This document shows positions 39,782 through 48,586 of a stretch of DNA of 53,641 nucleotides, one piece after another. The translations under genes and the position numbers were made by a program. The stretch is from an uncultured Mycoplasmatota bacterium (lineage in GTDB: Bacteria > Bacillota_I > Bacilli_A > RF39 > UBA660), in NCBI GenBank assembly GCA_900543675.1, contig UQRY01000007.1, positions 1-53,641 on the forward strand, read 5' to 3'. Every line of letters starts with the position of its first letter. The first letter of the stretch is position 1. Under the pieces are notes generated by a model that saw nothing but the letters and a program-made list of their open reading frames with translations, did not search any database and had not been told where the DNA came from.

Positions 39782-40312
39782 ATGGATTTTCGAGATATCA
39801 AAGAGTTTTTTCTGGATGCATTTAAATATTTGGTTTTCTTTGGTTGTATCTTATTTATTGTTGTATATTGTTTCTCTTTACAACAGGTATTAGGTGAATC
39901 TATGTATCCTACTTTTTACGATAATGATATTTTGATTCTCAATAAGCTAAAATATCGTTTTTCTGATATTGAACGGGGAGACGTGGTAGCCCTTAGATTT
40001 GAGGATACAAATTATTTGATTAAAAGAGTAATTGGTTTACCGGGTGAAGTGGTAGAGTTTAAAGATAATCAGCTTTATGTTAATGGAGAAGTAGTAGAAG
40101 AAGATTATTTAGAGGATGATGTTATCACGGAAGACTTTCAGTTAAGTCAGATTGGTTATGACAAAATTCCTGAGGGAATGTACTTCGTATTAGGGGATAA
40201 TCGTGAGCATTCTTCAGATAGCAGGGAACTTGGATTAGTGACAGAAAGAGACATTTTAGGTGAGACTTCGATACGTATTTTTCCATTTAATCGGATAAAA
40301 ATATTTAAATAG
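39782..40312 (+). CDS. lepB: Signal peptidase I
   Basis: A type I leader peptidase that cuts signal peptides from exported proteins at the outer face of the membrane. The 176-residue protein has one N-terminal helix, the catalytic Ser40 in GESMYPT and Lys81 in YLIKRVIG, and the family box GDNREHSSDSRELG near 140. It is of the standard Gram-positive SipS type (Ser-Lys pair), not the Ser-His SipW type. AAGGAG at 39762 overlaps the HerA stop. It lies among genes for exported proteins, which may be its clients. Confidence 0.93.
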   Translation: MDFRDIKEFFLDAFKYLVFFGCILFIVVYCFSLQQVLGESMYPTFYDNDILILNKLKYRFSDIERGDVVALRFEDTNYLIKRVIGLPGEVVEFKDNQLYVNGEVVEEDYLEDDVITEDFQLSQIGYDKIPEGMYFVLGDNREHSSDSRELGLVTERDILGETSIRIFPFNRIKIFK

Positions 40313-40353
40313 TCGAAATTAGGCTATAAAAACCTGATTTTTCGGCTGTTTTT
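40311..40353 (+). terminator. Terminator after the signal peptidase gene
   Basis: AGTCGAAATTAGG and CCTGATTTTTCGGCT form a long stem with small mismatches, then seven T. Confidence 0.7.
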
Positions 40354-40356
40354 TTA

Positions 40357-40385
40357 TTGAATTTCCTATTTTCTTGTGTTACAAT
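40357..40385 (+). promoter_or_regulatory. Promoter of the giant surface-protein gene
   Basis: TTGAAT (40357-40362), 17 bases, TACAAT (40380-40385) with an extended TG. The leader is about 20 bases with AAAAGGAG. Confidence 0.75.
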
Positions 40386-40410
40386 AACACTCGAAAAGGA
40401 GTGAAAGTCT

Positions 40411-43400
40411 ATGGACAAAAAAAAGGGTGTCATTATAGCGGTTGTCTTATTGCTATTATTGATGGTCGGAACCTTCGCTTTTCAACGTGATGATGAACAA
40501 AAATATGATGGCGAACCAGATTCTGGAATTCAAGATGATGGTCAAGATGGTAATGATGACAATGATCCAGCTACTACTGATCCAACAACTCCAACTGAGG
40601 AGGAAGGAAATACCGATGATGAGTTAGAGGGAACTCAGACTGTTAATGGTGGTGGAAACGGTGGACAAAATGGTAATTTTGTTAATACTGATCCAGATAA
40701 TAACCAAAATGGTCAAGGAGATAACCCTAACCAAGGTGGTAATAATGATGGTAATGTTCCTACTCTTGAACTTTCTACAGAAAAGTTAGAGTTATCAGTT
40801 AAGTCTGGGAATAACGTATTGACTACCACTAATACGATTGATACGGCTTTAAATGAACTTCTAAGTAAGTTAGAAAAAGCAGTATCAGAGGGTGAAGAAC
40901 TTATTTCTAACCCTACTACTCAAACAGCTATTGATGAAAAACAACAAGAAATCGATAATCTTTTAAAGCAAATTCAAGATTATCTAGATGATGCTTATGC
41001 TAGAGCGGAAGCAGCTGTTGAATTATCTGAAAAAGAAAATACAAAAGAAAATTTAGATAAGGCAACAGAACTTGTTAACCTTTTACCTGATGGTGAGAGA
41101 AAAGATGCATTGTTAGATCGCATTAAAGATACGACAGCACCACTTATTACATTAAATGGTGATTCACCTATGACTTTAGAAGCAGGAATCGATACTTATG
41201 AAGAATTAGGTGCAACTGTCACGGATAATGTAGATGAAACAGTTACTGATTTACAACCAATTTTAATTAATTATTCTGTTGGTGGTGTATTCAATGGAAC
41301 TGTTGAAAACGTAGATACTACGAAAGTAGGAACATACAAGATCGTCTACAAATATACTGACCAAGCAGGAAATGTCGCAGTAGATGCCAATCGTGCTGAT
41401 CATGATTATGTCATGAGAATCGTAAATGTTGTAGATACTATTGCACCAGAATACGAAACTTTACGTTTATTAAGAATCGAACCAGATTATTCTACATTTG
41501 CTAAAAATGGGGATAAGATTCGTGTTTTAGTTGATTTTAAAGAAGAATTAGCTGTATTACCTAAATTAAAAATCAACAATGAAGTAGAAGTTAATTTCCG
41601 TTTCAGTGGTTATCGTGAAGATTCTAACACTTATTTGTATATGGCAGATTATACAATTCCTACTGATGAAAGCGAATTAGCAGAAGGAGAACTTTCTATC
41701 TTAGTGTATGGTTATGCAGATAGTTCTAACAATATTGGTGAAGATTTAGACAACAGTAAGATTAATCATAATACCCAAAACATGGTTATCTATGATAGAA
41801 CAGCTCCAACTTATAATTTCACTAACGGAAACACATTCCGTGAAAAAGAAGTTGTTGTTACGGATGAATATTTTGATCATATGACAATTTATAATTATGC
41901 TACTGGTGAGACAACAACTATTCAAGAAAATACTTGGATGATGAATTCAGGTAATACGATGTATAAGCTTACTGCTTATGATAAAGCTGGTAATTATAAA
42001 GAAATCTGGATTTATCATGATGATAGTGTAGCTGCATTTGAAGGAACTGGTAAGATTGGTGGAGAAGATACCGAGTTTACTGATGGTGGAATTTATCAAT
42101 CATTATCACTAAGAGTTTCTGATAACGATTTAATCTCTGTAGTTCAAGAGTTAAATGGTGAAAAAACTACTTTAGCAAGTTATACTTGGGAAAATAATCC
42201 TGAATATGTAGATTTTGAATTTACAGAAGAGGGAACTTATACAATTACAGCAACTGATCGTGCTGGAAATACTTCATATGTAATATTTACTATCGATACT
42301 ACTCCTGCTGATGCGATTCATGAAGCAGTAAATATTTTAGAAGTTGGTGAACCAAATGAACAAAGTGAATACTATGTAACTACTGGAGATACTGTTCAAG
42401 TATATGCTAGGTTTGATGAGGTTTTAGGTGGAAATCCTACATTTACTTTGATTAATAATAATCAAGAATATGTTATTCCAACTGAAGATGTAATTGTAAC
42501 TGGTCCAAATGATGAAGGTAAATATACTTATAAAATCAACTATGAAGTTAAAGCTGATGAAATGGACGAAGGAGAAATTACTTTAAAAATTTCTAACATC
42601 TATGATAGAGCCGGAAACAAAACAGAAGATATTACTAAACCTACAAATGGACATCGTGTATATATTGATCGCGTTAATCCTGAAGTAGAAAAAGTACAAA
42701 TTTTCAACAAAGATAATTCTACAAGCCAATACATTAAAAATGGGGAAAATGTACGTATATTGACTACTTTCAAAGAAACATTAACTGTTAATCCAACGAT
42801 TACCTTTAATGGAGAAAGCAAGCTAGCAACACAGATTTCTGGTGGAAATGGTGAAGTTATTTATTCTGCAGATTTTGTTATTCCAGATGATGAAAATGTA
42901 TTAGCTGAGGGATTATTAACTTTTACAGTTAGTGATTATGAAGATCTTGCTGGAAACAAAGGAATTACTTTTGATCAGAGTGTTGCAAGTAATTCATTAA
43001 TCTACGATAGAACACTTCCAATTGTATTTAGCAATGATTCTATTGGAAAAGGTGATGTATTTAGTTATGTAAGTATTAAATTATTTGACGAAAATACAAT
43101 TACTAAACTTGTCATTAATGGTAATGAATATCCACATACAGGAAGATTTATTGATATTAATGATGGAAGTATTTTGACTTTCCCTGAGGGAGAGAATACA
43201 ATTGAATTTACTGATGCAGCAGGAAATAAAAACTCATATACATTCACAGTAGATAAGACAGCACCAGTTTATAGTGCTATGGGAATCTTTAATTGGACTA
43301 ACAATAAAAACAACGAAGATATCACTTATGCTACCAAAGATGAACATATTAGACTATATGTTGCATTCCCAGAGATGTTAGGTACTAATCCAAAAGTAGA

Positions 43401-46400
43401 TATCTATGGACAAGATGGAACGGTTACAACGTTAGATATGGCTTATAGTGAAGCTGCTGAATACTATTTTGTTGAGTTTGATACTACTGATGAATTGAAT
43501 TTACCTCAAGGAAAAATTAATTATCGCATTTATGGTTATAAGGATGAAGCAGGTAATGTTGGTGTTGACTTAACACAAGACAATACAACTTCTAAGGAAT
43601 ATCCTTATGTGATATACGATAGTGTTGCGCCAGTATATAGCTCTTTAGGAATTACTGATTTAGATGAATTTAAAGATGAAGTAGGAAAACTATACGTTAA
43701 AAATGGTGATACTGTTCGTGTATTAGTTTATTTTGATGAAAAGTTAGCAGTAGAGCCTACTGTAAAAATTGGAAATAAAGAATTTAAAGCTACTTACCGT
43801 GAGGAAAGTTCTAAAAATCAACCTGCTTATTATGCAGATGTAAAGATTACTGATGAATTGGGATTAACTGATGGAGTAATCAATTTTGAAGTATATGGTT
43901 ATAGCGATATTTCAGGAAATACTGGAAAAGTATTAACTAATGAAGATATTAATATGTCTAGTTATCCAAGTGTAACTTTAGATAATACAACTCCAGAAGC
44001 ATTGTCTGTTATTTTCCATTCAACTAATGGAAATGATATTCAAAAAGCTATGCCAGGTGATAAACTTTGTTTATATTTACTTGTAAATGAAGAATTAAAA
44101 TTTAATCCTACATTTACGGTTAATGGTGTAGAATATAAGGTAAATCAAACTGAGGTTACTAATGTTGGAAATTATAAATACGCTGTTGTTTATGATATTC
44201 CAAGTGATACTCAAGATGGAGAAATGACATTTGAAATTTCTAATATCGTTGATTTAGCTGGAAATTCTATTGATACATTAACTAATGAGGATGCAATTGA
44301 GGGAAAAAGTACTATCGACTACGATAGTACTTTACCTGAAATTAGTGTTTTAGGAATTACTGGTTTTTTTAATGAAGCAGAAGATGCTGATCCACATTAC
44401 ATAAAGACTGGTGAAAAGGTAAGAATTCTTGCTTATTATAACGAAAAGTTAAGTGTTTCACCAATAGTAAAAATTGGTGATAAAGAATTTCAAGCTTTCT
44501 ATACAGAAGATAGCTCTGATGTAGAAAATAATCTTTATGCTTATTATGCAGATATAAAAATTACTGATGATTTAAATCTTGCGGATGGGGAAATTATGTT
44601 CTCTATCTATGGATATAAAGACTTAGTTGGTAATGAAGGCAAAACTTATACAAATGAAGATATCACTTATGGTGAAGATGAATTTAGTTATGTCATTTTA
44701 GATAATGTTGCTCCTTCATTTAATGTAGCTAGTAGTACTCATGATGAGAAAGCAATGAATATCGTTATTACTGAGGACAATTTTGATTATGCAGTAATTA
44801 TTAACCAAGATACTGGTAAGAAAGAAACAACATCTGATAAGGAATTTGCCATTTCAGATGAAGCGACATATCATATTTATGCTTATGATAAAGCAGAAAA
44901 CGTAGCTGAACTTTGGGTAGCTATTGATAAAAATGCTCCTTCAGTTATTGTAACTGGTACTGGAGAAAATAATAAATTTACTTCAGATGTAGTAGTTGAT
45001 GCTTCTGATAAATTCTTAACAGAAGTAAAGATTAATGACACTATCTATACAAGAGATGATTTTTCATTTGATAGCCGTAATGAAAATGGTAAGTTTTCTA
45101 TTCGTTTAACTGATGAAAAAGATTATACAATAGTTGCTAAAGATAAATTTGGTCATGAAACTAAAGTTGAATTTAGTATTGATAAATCTGCTCCAATTGT
45201 AACTTTAAAAGATGGAGATATGAACGTTGAAATTAATACTGAATTTGTTGATCCAGGCTATACGGTTACGGATAATTTAGATAAAGATTTAGAAATAAAT
45301 ACTATAGTATATTACTCTAAAGATGGTGCAGATGGTACTTGGACAGATGCAAAAGATAATAAAGTAGATACTAGTGTATTAGGACATTATGCTATTTGGT
45401 ATAGTGCTACTGATTCAAGTGGAAATGTTTCTGATTCAGTTCGTCGTTTAGTTGTAGTACAAGATACAACTAAGCCTCTTGTAACTTTAAACGGAACTGA
45501 TATGACTGTAGAGGTTAACGATGAATTTGCTGATCCAGGTGTAACAATTACTGATAATTCTGGTGAAGAGTTAACGGCTAATATTAAAGTCTATTATTCT
45601 GAGACTGGTGCAGATGGTACTTGGACAGATGCAAAAGATAATAAAGTAGACACAACTGTATTAGGACATTATGCTATTTGGTATAGTGCTACTGATTCAA
45701 GTGGAAATGTTTCTGATTCAGTTCGTCGTTTGGTAGTTGTTGAAGATTCTATTGCACCAATAGTTGCTTTCCCAAATACTCATGGTAAACCAGAAGCCTA
45801 TAAGTCTTGGAAAACGTTAACTATTACTATTACAGAAAGAGAACTTTCAGAAGTATATTATACTTGGGCAAATACTAATAAATATGTAAGTGCTACAACT
45901 TTGGTTCCAGATGAAAATATTATCAATAATGGGGATGGAACTTATACTGTAAAAGTTCCAACTGTGGACGGAAGAAATCGTTTAAATATTAAAGCAATAG
46001 ATGCTGTTGGGAATGTTACAGAAGTATATAGTACTCAAGGTGCATATAACATTGATACAACTGCTCCAAAAGCAATTGGTTTAAGAATGACTGGTGGAGA
46101 AGTTGTTGATGAAAATGGTGAAAAAGTATGGTATGTAAGTAAAGATGATAAAATTTATTTCTATGTGGAATTTGCTGAAGAACTTGCTGTTTCACCAAAG
46201 TTAAAAATCAATGATGCTATTGTTGTAGATTTTAATAATGGTTTATATAAAGATGATAGATATATCTATGCTGCTATATATACTGTAAAAGAAGATGATG
46301 CACTTCAAGATGGTACTCTTGCAATCGAGGTATATGGTTATGCTGATCAAGCTGGAAACGTTGGACAAGCATTAAAAAATGAAGATATAACACTTCCTTC

Positions 46401-47193
46401 TCAAAAAAATATAGTTGTAGATAAGACTGCTCCTACTTTTAATATTACGGATGGTATGGTAACCAATGATAATGTTCTTGTAGAAGTGGCAGATACTAAT
46501 TATACATATACTTCAATTACTAATGTAACTAGTACCAATCAAACAAATACTAGATTTACATTAGAGTCAACTGGAGTATATACTTTAGTTGCTTATGATA
46601 AAGCTGGTAATTCTACAACGATTACACTTACAATTGATAAAGTAAATCCAGAAATTATTTTACCTGAAGGTGTAATTGGATTAAATAAGAATGAAAAGCA
46701 CATTGAAGCAGGTTCTACTCTTTCACTAGAAGGACTTGTTCAAGCAAAAGATAATTTTGATGAAAATGTTAAATTAGAATTAAAATATGTTACTTTTTAT
46801 GCTCCAAGTGGTTTAAAAGAAGATAACATTTATAATTACGATTTTTCTAACGGCATTGATACTAAAAAAGTAGGTAGATATAATCTTGATTATGTTGCAA
46901 CCGATGCTGCTGGAAATGTAGCTAAGAAAACATTATTAATCATGATCAGTGATACGACAAAACCAGTTATTTCTATTGATAGAACAGTAGAATTAAATGT
47001 TGGTGACGAGTTTGTTGAAGATATCTATTCAAAGATTTCTGACAATAGTGATGATACTTTAAAAGTTGAAATTTATCCTGTTAATGGAAAAGAAGTAGAT
47101 ACTACTCAAGCTGGTACTTATCAAATTAATTATAAAATTTCAGATACTTCTGGAAATTACGAAGTAGCAACAAGAACTGTTATCGTTAAATAA
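40411..47193 (+). CDS. Giant Ig-repeat surface protein, 2260 residues
   Basis: The protein has an N-terminal helix (KGVIIAVVLLLLLMVGTFAF), a disordered linker rich in Asp, Asn, Gly and Pro (about 25-125), a helical segment (about 135-245) and then some 15-20 Ig-like/DUF5011-type domains to the end. Domain borders show repeated D.TAP/DKTAP and YDKAGN/YGYKD.AGN phrases. Two neighbouring domains near residues 1630-1780 are almost identical. No LPxTG motif or C-terminal helix is present, so it is held by its N terminus. It is probably a stalk-like adhesin or wall-spanning protein. The gene is a single unit with its own promoter and terminator. Confidence 0.85.
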   Translation: MDKKKGVIIAVVLLLLLMVGTFAFQRDDEQKYDGEPDSGIQDDGQDGNDDNDPATTDPTTPTEEEGNTDDELEGTQTVNGGGNGGQNGNFVNTDPDNNQNGQGDNPNQGGNNDGNVPTLELSTEKLELSVKSGNNVLTTTNTIDTALNELLSKLEKAVSEGEELISNPTTQTAIDEKQQEIDNLLKQIQDYLDDAYARAEAAVELSEKENTKENLDKATELVNLLPDGERKDALLDRIKDTTAPLITLNGDSPMTLEAGIDTYEELGATVTDNVDETVTDLQPILINYSVGGVFNGTVENVDTTKVGTYKIVYKYTDQAGNVAVDANRADHDYVMRIVNVVDTIAPEYETLRLLRIEPDYSTFAKNGDKIRVLVDFKEELAVLPKLKINNEVEVNFRFSGYREDSNTYLYMADYTIPTDESELAEGELSILVYGYADSSNNIGEDLDNSKINHNTQNMVIYDRTAPTYNFTNGNTFREKEVVVTDEYFDHMTIYNYATGETTTIQENTWMMNSGNTMYKLTAYDKAGNYKEIWIYHDDSVAAFEGTGKIGGEDTEFTDGGIYQSLSLRVSDNDLISVVQELNGEKTTLASYTWENNPEYVDFEFTEEGTYTITATDRAGNTSYVIFTIDTTPADAIHEAVNILEVGEPNEQSEYYVTTGDTVQVYARFDEVLGGNPTFTLINNNQEYVIPTEDVIVTGPNDEGKYTYKINYEVKADEMDEGEITLKISNIYDRAGNKTEDITKPTNGHRVYIDRVNPEVEKVQIFNKDNSTSQYIKNGENVRILTTFKETLTVNPTITFNGESKLATQISGGNGEVIYSADFVIPDDENVLAEGLLTFTVSDYEDLAGNKGITFDQSVASNSLIYDRTLPIVFSNDSIGKGDVFSYVSIKLFDENTITKLVINGNEYPHTGRFIDINDGSILTFPEGENTIEFTDAAGNKNSYTFTVDKTAPVYSAMGIFNWTNNKNNEDITYATKDEHIRLYVAFPEMLGTNPKVDIYGQDGTVTTLDMAYSEAAEYYFVEFDTTDELNLPQGKINYRIYGYKDEAGNVGVDLTQDNTTSKEYPYVIYDSVAPVYSSLGITDLDEFKDEVGKLYVKNGDTVRVLVYFDEKLAVEPTVKIGNKEFKATYREESSKNQPAYYADVKITDELGLTDGVINFEVYGYSDISGNTGKVLTNEDINMSSYPSVTLDNTTPEALSVIFHSTNGNDIQKAMPGDKLCLYLLVNEELKFNPTFTVNGVEYKVNQTEVTNVGNYKYAVVYDIPSDTQDGEMTFEISNIVDLAGNSIDTLTNEDAIEGKSTIDYDSTLPEISVLGITGFFNEAEDADPHYIKTGEKVRILAYYNEKLSVSPIVKIGDKEFQAFYTEDSSDVENNLYAYYADIKITDDLNLADGEIMFSIYGYKDLVGNEGKTYTNEDITYGEDEFSYVILDNVAPSFNVASSTHDEKAMNIVITEDNFDYAVIINQDTGKKETTSDKEFAISDEATYHIYAYDKAENVAELWVAIDKNAPSVIVTGTGENNKFTSDVVVDASDKFLTEVKINDTIYTRDDFSFDSRNENGKFSIRLTDEKDYTIVAKDKFGHETKVEFSIDKSAPIVTLKDGDMNVEINTEFVDPGYTVTDNLDKDLEINTIVYYSKDGADGTWTDAKDNKVDTSVLGHYAIWYSATDSSGNVSDSVRRLVVVQDTTKPLVTLNGTDMTVEVNDEFADPGVTITDNSGEELTANIKVYYSETGADGTWTDAKDNKVDTTVLGHYAIWYSATDSSGNVSDSVRRLVVVEDSIAPIVAFPNTHGKPEAYKSWKTLTITITERELSEVYYTWANTNKYVSATTLVPDENIINNGDGTYTVKVPTVDGRNRLNIKAIDAVGNVTEVYSTQGAYNIDTTAPKAIGLRMTGGEVVDENGEKVWYVSKDDKIYFYVEFAEELAVSPKLKINDAIVVDFNNGLYKDDRYIYAAIYTVKEDDALQDGTLAIEVYGYADQAGNVGQALKNEDITLPSQKNIVVDKTAPTFNITDGMVTNDNVLVEVADTNYTYTSITNVTSTNQTNTRFTLESTGVYTLVAYDKAGNSTTITLTIDKVNPEIILPEGVIGLNKNEKHIEAGSTLSLEGLVQAKDNFDENVKLELKYVTFYAPSGLKEDNIYNYDFSNGIDTKKVGRYNLDYVATDAAGNVAKKTLLIMISDTTKPVISIDRTVELNVGDEFVEDIYSKISDNSDDTLKVEIYPVNGKEVDTTQAGTYQINYKISDTSGNYEVATRTVIVK
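45324..45731 (+). repeat. Near-identical 126-bp segments, 282-bp period, in the giant gene
   Basis: 45324-45449 and 45606-45731 are identical except for a few bases at the codons for DTSVLG/DTTVLG. The spacing is 282 bp, exactly 94 codons, one Ig-like domain. The near-identity at DNA level marks a recent domain duplication or gene conversion. Confidence 0.85.
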
Positions 47194-47198
47194 TTTTT

Positions 47199-47229
47199 AA
47201 AGAGAAATTTCAAATTTCTCTTTTTTTTT
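47199..47229 (+). terminator. Terminator after the giant gene
   Basis: AAAGAGAAATTT and AAATTTCTCTTT form a perfect 12-bp stem with a 1-base centre and a long T tract. Confidence 0.8.
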
Positions 47230-47273
47230 GTGTTCTATATGCTATAATTATGATGAGAATAGGAGGAAGTAGT

Positions 47274-47666
47274 GTGGCCTATATAAAATTTAAACCTTTG
47301 ACACCTACTATGCAGTTTAATCGAATTGTATCAGTAGAAGAATTAGATAAAGAGTTACTTGGTCTTATCGATAAATCTGAGACGATTCATTTTTCTTTTT
47401 CATCAGGTCGTGATTATGGTGTGTTGACCGACAAACGGATTATTATTAGCGATAGAAAAGGTGTGCGAGGTTTTCGTAGGAAGTTTTATTCGATTATGTA
47501 CGATTCTATTTCTACTTATAATTTAGATATCCATAATTTTGATACAACAATTGAGATGACTGTAGATAGTGGTTATATCGTTGTCCTTAGTTTTTACAAA
47601 CCAATTCCATTAGAAGTTATGTTTGATATTTATAAATTTTTAAGTAGTAAGATTTTGGAAAAATAA
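47274..47666 (+). CDS. PH-like domain protein
   Basis: The 130-residue soluble protein has the layout of a bacterial PH-like domain: HFSFSSGRDYGVLTDKRIII, then a later strand IEMTVDSGYIVVLSFYKP and a C-terminal helix. Bacterial PH domains bind proteins or membranes, and the ligand is unknown. GTG 47274 follows AGGAGG at 7 bases, and the upstream ATG codons have no ribosome site. A TATAAT lies about 30 bases upstream. It is followed by the sepF promoter, so it need not be co-regulated. Confidence 0.65.
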   Translation: MAYIKFKPLTPTMQFNRIVSVEELDKELLGLIDKSETIHFSFSSGRDYGVLTDKRIIISDRKGVRGFRRKFYSIMYDSISTYNLDIHNFDTTIEMTVDSGYIVVLSFYKPIPLEVMFDIYKFLSSKILEK

Positions 47667-47684
47667 TTAGTTATGTGGTATAAT
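47655..47684 (+). promoter_or_regulatory. Promoter of the first sepF copy
   Basis: TTGGAA (47655-47660) lies inside the end of the PH-like gene, with TGgTATAAT ending at 47684 (18-base spacer). Confidence 0.6.
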
Positions 47685-47716
47685 GATAAAGGATAGAGAA
47701 TAGTTGGAGGGATAAA

Positions 47717-48145
47717 ATGGCGTTAAATGGTATCAAAAGGTTCTTTGGCGTTGAAAGTGAAGAAGAACAGACGACAATAGGAACTGAAGATGAATTTTAT
47801 CAAGTAAGTAAAGAGGAACTTGATGAAGATGGCTGTAAAAAAAATAAGATGATTCTTTTTGAGCCTAGAGCTTATTCAGAAAGTAGTCAAATTGTGGACT
47901 ATTTGAAAAATAGAAACACCGTTATAGTGAATTTAAAACGAGTTACTCCTGAACAAGCTAAACGAATTGTCGATTTTTTGACTGGAAGTTTATATGCAAT
48001 GAATGGTAATTTACAAAAATTGGGCGGTGGGATTTTTCTTTGCGCACCTAATAATGTAAATATAGAAGGTAAAATTACCGATGATTCTGTTAAATCAGTG
48101 AAGGGAAAAGCAAAAGAGAGTACTGAAGACGAGTTTGATTGGTAG
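47717..48145 (+). CDS. sepF: Cell-division protein SepF, copy 1
   Basis: SepF tethers FtsZ to the membrane and shapes the division septum. The 142-residue protein has the N-terminal amphipathic anchor (MALNGIKRFFGV), a variable linker and the SepF core (about 50-125) with MILFEPRAYSESSQIVDYLK, VNLKRVTPEQAKRIVDFLTG and KLGGGIFLCAPNNVNI. It is about 80% identical to copy 2 at 52392. It starts a run sepF, coiled-coil gene, prepilin-signal gene, membrane gene. The leader has TTGGAGGGATA, also found before copy 2. Confidence 0.95.
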   Translation: MALNGIKRFFGVESEEEQTTIGTEDEFYQVSKEELDEDGCKKNKMILFEPRAYSESSQIVDYLKNRNTVIVNLKRVTPEQAKRIVDFLTGSLYAMNGNLQKLGGGIFLCAPNNVNIEGKITDDSVKSVKGKAKESTEDEFDW

Positions 48146-48171
48146 TTTTATTAATTGGGGGATGAATTTTG

Positions 48172-48573
48172 ATGGTTGAAGGCAGTAAAAGTAGCATGAT
48201 CACTCAACAAGAAAAAGAAGAAATTTTGTTGTTGATTCAAGGGACTATTAAACAAACAGAAGCAATTTTAGATAAGTTTGAGATGCAGAAAAAATTAATT
48301 ACCTCTTTAGAAGAACAACTTGCGTATTATAAAAAAGTCAATGAAAATTTAAGTCAGAGCACATCTTATCAACAGATAGAAGAGATTATTGCTCAAGCTA
48401 GAGAAGATGCTGATTATATTGTCTATGATGCATTGGTACAGGCAGGAAAAATAGAAACTGGAGCTGTTTCGGTAAAAAAAGAATTGTTTATGTTTAAAGA
48501 TAGATTGAAAAATCTTTTAGAAAGAGAATGGAGAGTGCTAGAAGATTTAGATCATTTACAAGAAAGAGAATAA
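48172..48573 (+). CDS. Coiled-coil protein, DivIVA-like
   Basis: A 133-residue soluble coiled-coil protein (EKEEILLLIQGTIKQTEAIL ... LEEQLAYYKKVNENL) whose second half has AREDADYIVYDALVQAGKIE, a pattern reminiscent of the C-terminal coiled coil of DivIVA. The DivIVA N-terminal lipid-binding part is missing. In many Firmicutes divIVA lies downstream of sepF, and this gene has that place, so a division-linked scaffold role is suggested but not shown. ATG 48172 and TTG 48169 are both close to GGGGGAT. The next gene begins 13 bases downstream. Confidence 0.6.
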   Translation: MVEGSKSSMITQQEKEEILLLIQGTIKQTEAILDKFEMQKKLITSLEEQLAYYKKVNENLSQSTSYQQIEEIIAQAREDADYIVYDALVQAGKIETGAVSVKKELFMFKDRLKNLLEREWRVLEDLDHLQERE

Positions 48574-48586
48574 GGAGGAAGTAGCT

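Noticed and set aside
45324..45731. CRISPR array
   Set aside because: The repeats are coding, in frame and 126 bp long; no CRISPR-like repeat-spacer pattern is seen anywhere in the window.
42600..46198. Minus-strand open frames inside the giant gene
   Set aside because: Shadows of the Ig-repeat gene, without ribosome sites or recognisable products.
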